The notes: a model not told the origin generated them from the letters alone. A stretch of DNA of 5,785 nt from Nitrosopumilales archaeon CG_4_9_14_0_2_um_filter_34_16 (GCA_002788515.1 PFRJ01000035.1:1-5785); one strand, 5' to 3'; shown: positions 1 to 5,758, numbered from the stretch's first letter. Program-made: numbers and translations.

Positions 1-1062
1 TATAGTTATGTTCTGTTAATTTTTGCTTTTCATATTCGTTTGAATATTGCAAACTTGCCATCTTCTGAAAATAAGGTTATGTTCTTCTCTGAACGTGTAC
101 AATTTGAGACAATTAGTAAATTTGGAATTCCACTTACATTGGCAATTGTATATATGGTTATTCTGATCTCATTGGTCGATGCTATCTTTGTAGAACCAGA
201 TGAAAATTTGTCTGCTCAAAGTCTTATACTGGGAATTGTAGTCATAATGGCAGTTTTTACAGCTATTATAATCACAATCAACAAGAATCTTTCACGTCTT
301 GTTAAAATGAGAACTGATGAACTAATTGAACAAAGAGACAATCTTGAAAATCTTGTCAAAGAAAAAATGTATGAAATTCTAAAATCTGAAAGATTATCTG
401 CCATTGGGGAATTATCAGGACGTCTTGCACATGACTTGAGAAATCCATTATCAGTGATGAAAATGTCCATAGATTTAATCAAACAAACTCCTCAAGAAAC
501 AAAAATTTCTGATCCTAATGTTACCAAGCGTATTGATTTGATTGAAAAGAGTATTGATAGAATTTCTCATCAAGTTGACGATGTGTTGGATTATGTAAGA
601 AACTCTCCACTCAACTTGACAAATGTCTCACTAAAAGAACTGGTTCAAAGTTCAATAGACAAAGTAAACATCCCTAATAATGTTAAAGTCACTGTTTCCG
701 AAAAGGATGTCACAGTTGACTGTGATACAACCAAACTTGATGCTGTGTTTACCAATATAATCATAAATGCAATTCAAGCAATGTATGAGGGAGGAAAAAT
801 TGAAATTAAAATATCTGAAAAAAATAACTTGGCAATTATACAATTCATTGATTCTGGAGATGGAATTTCAGAGGAAAATATGAGCAAAATATTTGAGCCA
901 CTCTTTACTACCAAACAAAAGGGCACTGGCTTGGGTTTGGCAAGCTGTAAAAACATAATAGAGCAACATCAAGGAGAAATTAATGTAACCAACAATCCGA
1001 CAACATTTACAATAATTTTACCTAAAATATTATCCATTGAAAGTAAACTTCGATCAAAATAA
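1..1062 (+). CDS. Membrane-bound sensor histidine kinase, 5' end outside the window
   Basis: ATP-dependent autophosphorylating sensor kinase of a two-component system, acting at the cytoplasmic membrane. The frame is open to base 1 with no stop, so the true start is probably upstream; an in-frame TTG at 40 and ATG at 79 are possible but unsupported. Counting residues from the codon at 40: membrane segments about 29-51 and 61-80; a charged, coiled-coil-like linker about 83-115; HisKA dimerisation domain with H-box HDLRNP, phosphoacceptor His131 (codon 430-432); HATPase_c domain with N-box around N239 and N243, G1 box DSGDGI (271-276), F-box IFEPLFTT and G2 box GTGLGL (295-300). All catalytic boxes are intact. 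No PAS, HAMP or receiver domain is visible, and no response regulator gene lies in the window. Hydrophobic residues encoded before position 40 could belong to a further membrane segment. The signal sensed cannot be inferred. Function class is very sure; the start is not. Confidence 0.93.
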   Translation, partial: YSYVLLIFAFHIRLNIANLPSSENKVMFFSERVQFETISKFGIPLTLAIVYMVILISLVDAIFVEPDENLSAQSLILGIVVIMAVFTAIIITINKNLSRLVKMRTDELIEQRDNLENLVKEKMYEILKSERLSAIGELSGRLAHDLRNPLSVMKMSIDLIKQTPQETKISDPNVTKRIDLIEKSIDRISHQVDDVLDYVRNSPLNLTNVSLKELVQSSIDKVNIPNNVKVTVSEKDVTVDCDTTKLDAVFTNIIINAIQAMYEGGKIEIKISEKNNLAIIQFIDSGDGISEENMSKIFEPLFTTKQKGTGLGLASCKNIIEQHQGEINVTNNPTTFTIILPKILSIESKLRSK

Positions 1063-1064
1063 AA
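1056..1064 (-). terminator. T-rich tract after the methyltransferase stop
   Basis: On the minus strand TTTTATTTT follows the methyltransferase stop codon immediately and overlaps the end of the convergent kinase gene. Together with the T7 run on the other strand it forms an overlapping pair of terminators for convergent genes. Inferred from base composition. Confidence 0.33.
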
Positions 1065-1619
1065 TTATAGTTTTTTTAATAATGTGAATCTTGGTTTACC
1101 TGGCTCTATGTCCTCATGCATATCCACGTTGCTTACAAATCTAACATTGTAGTTTTGCCATCTGCTTTGCATATTACGAAATTTCTGATTTTCATCTATT
1201 TGCTTTTCTGTTTCTTCAAATTTTTCACAATTCATAATGTATTTTCCAGCAACTCTGTGTATCTCCGAAATTCCTTTTTCTAGTGTTGCATCATCTAGAT
1301 AATTCATCAATCCATGCGTAAACACAAAATCTATTGAAGAATCTTCAAATGGCAATTCAGTAATTGATGCTTTTTTGAAATCTGCTATAGGTAGTTTCTC
1401 TTTTGCAATATCTAAAGCATGATCATTAAGATCAACCCCATGAATTTGAAATGATTCTGGAAACATTCTCAAGTCGATTCCTGTCCCACAGCCAATCTCT
1501 AAAACACTTGTGCAGCGCAAAGAAGTAGCTAAATCTTTTGTAAATTTTGCAAATTCCTCGTTGTATTTTTCTTCATTTTCCTCTGCATATTTATCCCAAA
1601 ACTCTTTATTGTAATTCAT
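1065..1619 (-). CDS. Class I SAM-dependent methyltransferase (Methyltransf_11/25-like), substrate unknown
   Basis: Soluble methyltransferase with a Rossmann-like fold, 184 aa from the ATG at 1619. Motif I VLEIGCGTGI at residues 39-48 binds S-adenosylmethionine; the acidic residue ending strand beta-2 is D63 in GVDLN; the motif-IV region is about residues 95-110 (IDFVFTHGLMNYLDD). The C-terminal part, about 125-184, is not a standard extension I recognise. Overall layout recalls small methylases found in surface-sugar biosynthesis clusters (the pseudaminic-acid-associated methylase type), but this is a weak resemblance, and the substrate could be a small molecule, lipid, sugar or protein. A GTG at 1631 would add four residues; I prefer the ATG because a TATA-like stretch (1638-1653) sits about 20-30 nt before it, which suits a leaderless or nearly leaderless mRNA and would be too close for the GTG. 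It lies downstream of the Cys-rich gene on the same strand and ends 2 nt from the convergent kinase. Confidence 0.88.
   Translation of the reverse strand: MNYNKEFWDKYAEENEEKYNEEFAKFTKDLATSLRCTSVLEIGCGTGIDLRMFPESFQIHGVDLNDHALDIAKEKLPIADFKKASITELPFEDSSIDFVFTHGLMNYLDDATLEKGISEIHRVAGKYIMNCEKFEETEKQIDENQKFRNMQSRWQNYNVRFVSNVDMHEDIEPGKPRFTLLKKL
1071..1077 (+). terminator. T7 run, probable archaeal terminator of the histidine kinase
   Basis: A run of seven T begins 8 nt after the kinase stop codon. Archaeal RNA polymerase commonly terminates at T-rich tracts without a hairpin. The run lies inside the last codons of the convergent methyltransferase, where it reads as two Lys codons, so the signal and coding sequence overlap. 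Inferred from sequence only. Confidence 0.4.
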
Positions 1620-1637
1620 AGAATTTTTCACTTCAAG

Positions 1638-1653
1638 CTATATTTGATATTAA
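1638..1653 (-). promoter_or_regulatory. TATA-like box for the methyltransferase
   Basis: Read on the minus strand, TTAATATCAAATATAG is an A/T-rich element centred roughly 22-30 nt upstream of the ATG at 1619. That spacing fits an archaeal TATA box with transcription starting at or near the ATG. It suggests the gene can be expressed independently of the upstream ilvE and Cys-rich genes. No Shine-Dalgarno is obvious. Confidence 0.35.
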
Positions 1654-1657
1654 TTGT

Positions 1658-1879
1658 TTAATGCTGACATTTGCACGGAATGAGTTTTGTATCAAAAGTA
1701 CAGTCATGTGGACCATCTGATTTTCCTTGTGTGGGAATCTCCTTCATACAATCATCATGACGTCCCTTTCTGCAAAACCAGCAGATCTCTTGTGCGTCTC
1801 CAGTAGAGCACGAATCCATAATTTCTAGTCCTTTTTGCGGGTAAAAAACTTCTTGTAATCTCAGATAAATGTCAACCAT
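1658..1879 (-). CDS. Small Cys/His-rich protein, probable zinc-binding, function unknown
   Basis: 73 aa and not assignable to a named family by eye. Candidate metal ligands are C24, C33, C36, H41, C44, H58, C60, C69, C71 and H73. C33-x2-C36-x4-H41-x2-C44 looks like one C2HC-type zinc knuckle, and C60 with the C-terminal C69-x-C71-x-H73 could form a second cluster. No signal peptide or membrane segment is present, so it is probably cytoplasmic. The ATG at 1879 lies 19 nt inside the 3' end of ilvE, suggesting co-transcription and possible translational coupling. An internal ATG at 1819 (Met21) would give a 53-aa protein retaining all the ligands, and an AAGGA-like sequence lies about 9 nt before it, so the shorter form is a real alternative. 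Role unknown: it could bind nucleic acid or a protein partner, or serve a metal-handling function. That it is a gene is fairly likely given the dense ligand spacing and tight packing between neighbours. Confidence 0.72.
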   Translation of the reverse strand: MVDIYLRLQEVFYPQKGLEIMDSCSTGDAQEICWFCRKGRHDDCMKEIPTQGKSDGPHDCTFDTKLIPCKCQH

Positions 1880-2775
1880 GGCAAAAATCTTTCATCTTTG
1901 CCCATGACTACATCATTAAATGATTTTTGTAGTGCTTTTGTAATGTTTCCTATGTTGCCGTTTCCAATCTTTACTTTATCTACATAAGATACTGATTTTA
2001 CTTCTGCTGCAGTGCCTGTCATGAATATCTCATCAGCTGTATAGAGATCATCTCGTTCTAGATCTCGCTCAACTACGACTCCACCATTTTCTTCAATGAT
2101 TTGAATAACACTATCCCTGGTAATTCCTTCCAACCCTCCTGCTGAAAGTGGAGGAGTTTGAATTATGTCGTCTTTAACAATAAAGATATTCTCTGCACTA
2201 CCTTCTGCAATTTTACCACGTGAGTTTAACATGATTGCCTCATCATACCCATTATCTAATGCCTCCATTCTTGCAAGTGCTGCATTTGCATAGTTTGATG
2301 CAGCTTTTGCTTGCATTGGTTGTGATCTTGAATCAATTTTAATCCAACTTGATACTTTGCATTTGGCTCCTGAAAACTTACCAGCCTTTGATTCTCCCAT
2401 CTTCCATTCCCAACATGATATTGAAACATCTACTTTATTTCCGGTTGGAGTTAACCCCATTGTTCCGTAACCATAATACGCCAATGGTCTGATGTATGCT
2501 TCTTTGAGTCCACTAGTCTTTACAGTCTTTGCAATCGCATCTGAAATTACTTGTTTTGAGAATTGCATCTTCATCGAATATAGTTTTGCAGATTTGAAAA
2601 ATCTATCAACATGTTCTGGTAATCTGAAAATTGCTGAACCATTTGGTGTGTCATAACACCTAATCCCTTCAAAAATTGATGTTGAATAATGCAATGCGTG
2701 AGTAAGTACGTGAACCTTGGCGTCTTTGAATGGTACTAGTTTTCCATTCATCCATATCTTACCAACTTCTTGCAT
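1861..2775 (-). CDS. ilvE: Branched-chain amino acid aminotransferase (PLP fold type IV)
   Basis: Cytoplasmic PLP enzyme that reversibly transfers the amino group between glutamate and the 2-oxo acids of valine, leucine and isoleucine; the last step of their synthesis. 304 aa, close to the roughly 300-310 aa usual for the family. Visible landmarks: N-terminal FEGIRCY (35-41); Schiff-base lysine K157 in QAKAASNYANA, aligning with the AAKAGGNY region of E. coli IlvE; AEGSAENIF (190-198) with the PLP-contacting glutamate region; GITRD (217-221); GTAAE (254-258), which contacts the cofactor phosphate. D-amino acid aminotransferase and aminodeoxychorismate lyase share the fold, but the full motif pattern and C-terminal part fit IlvE best. 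The ATG at 2775 has a TATA-like TTTAAATT centred about 26-27 nt upstream, exactly the spacing for a leaderless transcript. First gene of a probable unit with the Cys-rich gene, whose start it overlaps. Confidence 0.95.
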   Translation of the reverse strand: MQEVGKIWMNGKLVPFKDAKVHVLTHALHYSTSIFEGIRCYDTPNGSAIFRLPEHVDRFFKSAKLYSMKMQFSKQVISDAIAKTVKTSGLKEAYIRPLAYYGYGTMGLTPTGNKVDVSISCWEWKMGESKAGKFSGAKCKVSSWIKIDSRSQPMQAKAASNYANAALARMEALDNGYDEAIMLNSRGKIAEGSAENIFIVKDDIIQTPPLSAGGLEGITRDSVIQIIEENGGVVVERDLERDDLYTADEIFMTGTAAEVKSVSYVDKVKIGNGNIGNITKALQKSFNDVVMGKDERFLPWLTFI

Positions 2776-2797
2776 AGGAGACGAAAAAAACCATGCT

Positions 2798-2805
2798 AAT
2801 TTAAA
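2798..2805 (-). promoter_or_regulatory. TATA box for leaderless ilvE
   Basis: TTTAAATT on the minus strand, centred about 26-27 nt before the ilvE ATG, the classical archaeal distance between TATA box and transcription start. This predicts an mRNA beginning at or within a base or two of the ATG. Because TTTAAA is palindromic it could also recruit TBP for the divergent small membrane protein gene, giving a leader of about 30 nt. Confidence 0.5.
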
Positions 2806-2840
2806 GAATTATCTTTTACGCTCAGTTTGACATCTGAAAC

Positions 2841-2848
2841 TACATATC
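2841..2848 (+). promoter_or_regulatory. TATA-like box for the small membrane protein gene
   Basis: TACATATC is centred about 25-26 nt before the ATG at 2870 and only about 13 nt before the ATG at 2858. If it is the real TATA box, transcription would begin at the second ATG and translation would be leaderless from there. It lies in the 82-bp divergent gap with ilvE. Confidence 0.3.
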
Positions 2849-2857
2849 TGATTAATA

Positions 2858-3076
2858 ATGAATTACTGTATGGAGTGGATTTTGGGTTCTGCAGGAATTG
2901 CCTTTTTAGTAATAGGCTTGGTTGGTCAGGCATTTGAAATGAGAAAGATTCGTCTTCACGCATTCAAAGATGAGGAATTAGGCTCAGCCAACATTTTCAT
3001 GAACAAAAACAACTTCAAATGGTACGCAATTATTGGCATTGGAATTGTTTGCTGGTATGTAGCTGAGCGTATCTAA
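2858..3076 (+). CDS. Small two-helix membrane protein, function unknown
   Basis: 72 aa. The first hydrophobic segment is about residues 8-26 and the second about 55-68, joined by a charged loop of about 28 residues (EMRKIRLHAFKDEE and onward) rich in Lys, Arg, Glu and Asn. This predicts a helical hairpin in the cytoplasmic membrane. No catalytic motif or named family is recognisable. The longest ATG reading is given; the ATG at 2870 (Met5, 68 aa) is at least as likely because TACATATC lies about 25 nt upstream of it, and no Shine-Dalgarno favours either. Both versions keep both helices. It is divergent from ilvE, and the candidate RNA lies just downstream on the same strand. The clean hydrophobic-charged-hydrophobic layout argues that it is real, but nothing in the sequence reveals its partner or role. 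Confidence 0.68.
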   Translation: MNYCMEWILGSAGIAFLVIGLVGQAFEMRKIRLHAFKDEELGSANIFMNKNNFKWYAIIGIGIVCWYVAERI

Positions 3077-3092
3077 GATCTCTATATAGATC
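3077..3092. repeat. Inverted repeat around a TATA-like core, right after a stop codon
   Basis: GATCT (3077-3081) and AGATC (3088-3092) are perfect inverted arms around CTATAT. The repeat starts on the base after the stop of the small membrane protein gene. It could be an operator or TATA region serving the downstream RNA candidate, or a weak hairpin at the end of the mRNA. A 5-bp arm in AT-rich DNA can arise by chance. Confidence 0.3.
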
Positions 3093-3096
3093 ATGT

Positions 3097-3106
3097 CTAA
3101 ATACTA
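3097..3106 (+). promoter_or_regulatory. TATA-like box for the candidate RNA
   Basis: CTAAATACTA is centred about 26 nt before position 3127-3128, where the GC-rich structured block starts. The spacing fits archaeal initiation there. The CTATATAG at 3082-3089 is an alternative that would give a start near 3112. Confidence 0.33.
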
Positions 3107-3138
3107 GAAATTCTAATGTATATTATCGCGTGTTTTGG

Positions 3139-3216
3139 GTAACGCCGGACTAACTCTAGATAATGGTCCAAGAACAAACCCATGTTGGCGATTTACAGGT
3201 GAAAGCCCGTAACGCC
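3139..3216 (+). repeat. Direct repeat GTAACGCC, two copies 70 nt apart
   Basis: GTAACGCC occurs at 3139-3146 and again at 3209-3216. Both copies are complementary to GGCG-(AT)-TTAC at 3187-3196, so the central strand can pair with either. The 5' pairing would break P1, which uses 3139-3140. The geometry resembles exchange between two folds; whether it works that way is inference. Confidence 0.6.
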
Positions 3217-3217
3217 A

Positions 3218-3222
3218 TTTTT
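3218..3222 (+). terminator. T5 run after a GC-rich hairpin
   Basis: Five T follow one base after the closing CGCC of hairpin P3, giving a stem plus U-run arrangement. It would end the candidate RNA (or a read-through transcript from the small membrane protein gene) 4 nt before the stop codon of convergent lysC. Confidence 0.42.
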
Positions 3223-3225
3223 ACA

Positions 3226-4641
3226 CTAAACAAAATTAATCTTTGAAATCTCTTGATGTATTGCTTTGATGGCTTTTCTAATGTTGTCTTGAGTGTCTTC
3301 TACCACAATAATTATTCGTGATGTTTCTTCTTGTGCATCCATGTTTAAGATGTTTAATCCTGATTCACCAATCTTTGCACTAGTTCTTGATGCAACTTGT
3401 TGTACTCTCCACATCTCGTCTCCAATTAATGTGATGACTCCTCTGTTGTATGTGATCGTGGCAAGTGCATCAAACCCTAACAGATATTTTTCATTTCTTT
3501 TTACATATTCTCCATCCAAGAACAATATTCTAGAAAATTCTATTCCATCTTTGGTAAATGGTGACAATATTACAAATTCACTGTAATGCTTGTCTATTTC
3601 TAATGATGTTAGTAATTTCTGAATAGCATTTGTTTCAGTTCTGAAAATAGCACAGTTTTCTTTTCCTGTAACTATTTTTATCGGATGTCCTTCCTGCTCC
3701 TCTAACACTCTCTTTATTGTAGTTATTTTTTCTGGATTTTGCATATTTGTAATTGTAATTGGTATGTCAACCCCATTTTCTACAATCTCTTTTATCGCAA
3801 TTGGATCCAGTATTTTCATTCCAAACATTCCAGCTAACCTTGCTTCATTGTATGATAGCTGAACCACTTCTCTCAAGTCTGACTCTACAACTTTAGGATC
3901 TGCTGAAACTACTGCACTGTCTTTTTCAAAATCTATGCTGGTTTCATATTTTTTATGAAACAGTATTCCAAGATCTGCAGCTGTCCTGTCTGAGCCTCCA
4001 CGCTCATATGTAGTAGTTACACCATCTGCTGTTTTTCCAATAAATCCACCAATGGTAACAACATCATTATCTTCAACTAATTCCGCAATCTTGTCCATCT
4101 TTGATCTGGATTCTGTCGCTAGAAAATTTGTAAATTCTATGTTATTATCAGTGATGATTGGCCAGTTCTCAAACTCTATTGCGTCTGCCTTTATGCCGTT
4201 GCTTCTTAGGATGTGGTTCATTACGTGTGACATCAAAACTTCTCCTGAGAATGCCAGTGCCTGAGATCGTATCTCATCTGCAAATTCTTTTTTCTCAAAT
4301 GCCTCATCTAGTGCTTTTTGAGATAATCGAAGATGGGAATTGATTGCATTTTCACAATTTTCCTTGTTTTTAGAATCTACCAACTCTAGAATTTTCTGAT
4401 ATGTTGACTTTACAGTATCTAGAGATGGCTTTATTCCATTTATTGCATTATCTCCTTGCTCTAAAACAACATCAGTTAGCGAACGCTTTTTTCCATTAAC
4501 AATTGTCAGTGGGGCTGAAAAAACTGCAATAACCTTGGAATCTTTTTTCAAATCTGTAATTCGCTGAATAATTTTAGAAATGGTCTTGCCATCTGGACCT
4601 ATTGCACTACCGCCAAATTTGGCAACTACCAGCTTAGTCAT
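3226..4641 (-). CDS. lysC: Aspartate kinase with C-terminal ACT-type regulatory region
   Basis: Cytoplasmic enzyme that phosphorylates L-aspartate with ATP to give 4-aspartyl phosphate, the committed step towards aspartate semialdehyde and then homoserine, threonine, methionine and isoleucine. 471 aa, normal for a single-function aspartate kinase; no homoserine dehydrogenase is fused to it. Amino acid kinase domain, residues about 1-300: N-terminal KFGGSA (8-13), a variant of the usual KFGGTS; TIGGFIG (196-202); YERGGSDRTAADLG (212-225), the substrate and nucleotide binding signature; SADPKVV (246-252). The C-terminal part, about 320-471, holds two ACT-like units, the clearest being VITLIGDEMW (402-411) to about 467, with GLNILNMDAQ (429-438) as expected for an effector-binding edge. 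This implies feedback control by an end product such as threonine or lysine; which one cannot be read from sequence. ATG at 4641 is the natural start. It follows the glycosyltransferase gene by 42 nt on the same strand but has its own possible TATA box. Confidence 0.95.
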   Translation of the reverse strand: MTKLVVAKFGGSAIGPDGKTISKIIQRITDLKKDSKVIAVFSAPLTIVNGKKRSLTDVVLEQGDNAINGIKPSLDTVKSTYQKILELVDSKNKENCENAINSHLRLSQKALDEAFEKKEFADEIRSQALAFSGEVLMSHVMNHILRSNGIKADAIEFENWPIITDNNIEFTNFLATESRSKMDKIAELVEDNDVVTIGGFIGKTADGVTTTYERGGSDRTAADLGILFHKKYETSIDFEKDSAVVSADPKVVESDLREVVQLSYNEARLAGMFGMKILDPIAIKEIVENGVDIPITITNMQNPEKITTIKRVLEEQEGHPIKIVTGKENCAIFRTETNAIQKLLTSLEIDKHYSEFVILSPFTKDGIEFSRILFLDGEYVKRNEKYLLGFDALATITYNRGVITLIGDEMWRVQQVASRTSAKIGESGLNILNMDAQEETSRIIIVVEDTQDNIRKAIKAIHQEISKINFV

Positions 4642-4669
4642 AGTACCTTAACAAAACCAAACGGCCTTC

Positions 4670-4676
4670 TATTAAG
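4670..4676 (-). promoter_or_regulatory. Possible TATA box for lysC
   Basis: CTTAATA on the minus strand, centred about 32 nt before the lysC ATG, within the 42-nt gap after the glycosyltransferase gene. It predicts a leader of only about 5 nt. It is a moderate match, so co-transcription with the upstream gene remains possible. Confidence 0.3.
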
Positions 4677-4683
4677 CATTTGA

Positions 4684-5703
4684 TTATTCATTCATGAATT
4701 TTCTTATAATCTCTGATGCAATCTTAGCACCATCTGTGTTTGCAGGAGTTCTCTTTTCTTCTAGTTTTTTTACAATCAATTCATCCAGTCTATTGATATC
4801 CTCAAAGACAAATCCTTGCTCTTTTGCATTATCCTCTTGCTCAAAATGGCCTTTAATTGGTATGAATATTGCAGGTGTTCCATATGCATTAGCCTCATCT
4901 ATGGTTGATTTTCCTGCCAAAGAAATCACCAAATCTGCTGCAAAAATTATCTCATGCAAGTTATCAACAAAACCTAAATTTCTAACGTTTTCAAATTTTT
5001 TATCCACTGCCGGTCCCGACACTAGAACTATTTCTACATCTTGATTCATTTTTGAAATAACTTCTAGTGCTTTTTCAATTAGAAATACCCCTGCATTTGT
5101 TCCTCCAATGGAAATAACTATGGTGTTTTTATCAAATGAAAATTTCCTACGTAGTTCTTCTCTTGTAAGATTTGTTTGTCTTACTATTGGACCTACTCTT
5201 TTGATGTTGTCTGTGTTATCTCCATTTTCAGGAAAAATCACAATATCGCATTTTTGTATGATCTCTTGCATTGATTTGTTCATCTTTTTTTCAATAAATG
5301 ATGTCAATCCCTTTGTAAAGTGAGTCTCTAGCACATCTGTAATTAACACAGTTGGAATCTTCATGCTTTGCGCAACAGTCAGTGATGCAAAATCTTCATC
5401 GCTAATCACTAATACAGGATTGTCTTTTTGAATAATCTTCTCTGAGATATTTTTACAATCTCTGTAATATTGATAATAATTCCACAACCACTTTGCTGGA
5501 TTCTTTAGTGTACCATTCTCGATAATAAAAGAAGGTGGATTGTACACATCTTGAACTTTGAAATTCATTTTTTCAAGAATACGTGCAGCGCCGCTTCCTG
5601 TTACAAAATTCGTTGAAATATTTTCAAAATCATTTGCAATTGCGATATCTCGAGTTACATGACCTAACCCAATTGGACTGGAAAAAAAATCAAAAACATT
5701 CAT
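4684..5703 (-). CDS. MurG-like GT-B glycosyltransferase (GT28-type), acceptor unknown
   Basis: 339 aa, close to the 340-360 aa of MurG-type enzymes. The N-terminal domain opens with a strand and a glycine-rich loop, SSPIGLGHVTRD (8-19), containing the GxGH motif typical of GT28 and related proteins. The C-terminal nucleotide-sugar domain starts around 190 and shows VISIGGTNAG (196-205), then SLAGKSTIDEANAYGTPAIF (261-280), the loop that grips the donor sugar nucleotide, and HFEQEDNA (286-293), equivalent to the donor-binding region of MurG (usually H.Q..NA). It probably uses a UDP-sugar such as UDP-GlcNAc at the inner face of the membrane; no membrane segment or signal peptide is evident. Archaea lack classical peptidoglycan, so the acceptor is more likely a lipid, S-layer glycan or other surface sugar than lipid I. 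The fold is confidently assigned; donor and acceptor are inference. The ATG at 5703 begins the first conserved strand directly. lysC follows after 42 nt on the same strand. Confidence 0.87.
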   Translation of the reverse strand: MNVFDFFSSPIGLGHVTRDIAIANDFENISTNFVTGSGAARILEKMNFKVQDVYNPPSFIIENGTLKNPAKWLWNYYQYYRDCKNISEKIIQKDNPVLVISDEDFASLTVAQSMKIPTVLITDVLETHFTKGLTSFIEKKMNKSMQEIIQKCDIVIFPENGDNTDNIKRVGPIVRQTNLTREELRRKFSFDKNTIVISIGGTNAGVFLIEKALEVISKMNQDVEIVLVSGPAVDKKFENVRNLGFVDNLHEIIFAADLVISLAGKSTIDEANAYGTPAIFIPIKGHFEQEDNAKEQGFVFEDINRLDELIVKKLEEKRTPANTDGAKIASEIIRKFMNE

Positions 5704-5752
5704 GGTTTTCTTTGTTTTCTATCAAATTTCTAGATTCTTACTTGTCTCAAAG

Positions 5753-5758
5753 TTTAAA
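5753..5758 (-). promoter_or_regulatory. TTTAAA TATA-like box upstream of the glycosyltransferase gene
   Basis: TTTAAA, preceded on the minus strand by CCA, would place transcription start near 5729, with a leader of about 26 nt before the ATG at 5703. A weaker AAATTTGAT at 5723-5731 would instead give a leaderless transcript. The hexamer is palindromic, so it could equally serve a + strand gene beginning beyond the right edge. The rest of 5704-5785 shows nothing further. Confidence 0.3.

Larger units (their letters stand above)
3127..3222 (+). ncRNA. Candidate structured non-coding RNA, about 96 nt, family unknown
   Basis: No ORF fits this gap. The core 3137-3216 is 50% GC, against about 27% in the 60 bases before it, a common sign of structured RNA in AT-rich genomes. 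On the + strand I can draw: P1 TGGGT (3136-3140) with ACCCA (3178-3182), 5 bp; inside it P2 GGACTA (3147-3152) with TGGTCC (3164-3169), 6 bp including one G-U, with an 11-nt loop; then P3, GGCG (3187-3190) with CGCC (3213-3216), a 2-nt bulge AT, TTAC (3193-3196) with GTAA (3209-3212), an A-C mismatch, and GGT/GCC closed by a GAAA tetraloop (3201-3204). P3 is followed by ATTTTT. The GNRA loop and 3' T-run favour the + strand. A TATA-like box sits at the right distance. I looked for tRNA, 5S rRNA, SRP, RNase P, C/D box, H/ACA and common riboswitch signatures and found none convincing. It is either a stand-alone small RNA or a 3' element of the upstream mRNA. Confidence 0.5.

Noticed and set aside
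1620..1631. GTG start for the methyltransferase at 1631
   Set aside because: The TATA-like element would be only about 10 nt away, and the ATG four codons later has better spacing. It remains possible if transcription comes from ilvE.
3127..3222. tRNA, 5S rRNA, C/D box or H/ACA RNA
   Set aside because: No cloverleaf or T-loop GTTCRANYC, no 5S-like core, no RUGAUGA/CUGA pair, and the nearest ACA is 6 nt beyond the stem behind a T-run.
3187..3222. Hairpin P3 plus T5 as nothing more than an intrinsic terminator
   Set aside because: Archaeal termination usually needs only the T-run, and the additional helices P1 and P2, the repeated 8-mer and the GC-rich block extend well beyond a terminator. 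A terminator role for P3 within a larger element is kept.
3293..3586. A + strand open frame of 97 codons
   Set aside because: Antisense to the ACT-type region of lysC, with no domain signature and low-complexity Ser/Ile content.
4645..4649. AAGGT on the minus strand as a Shine-Dalgarno for lysC
   Set aside because: It ends only 3 nt before the ATG, too close for normal ribosome binding.
4694..5044. A + strand open frame of 116 codons
   Set aside because: It lies wholly antisense to the glycosyltransferase, whose conserved motifs fix the coding strand. Its Ser/Leu/Ile-rich translation is typical of an antisense shadow.
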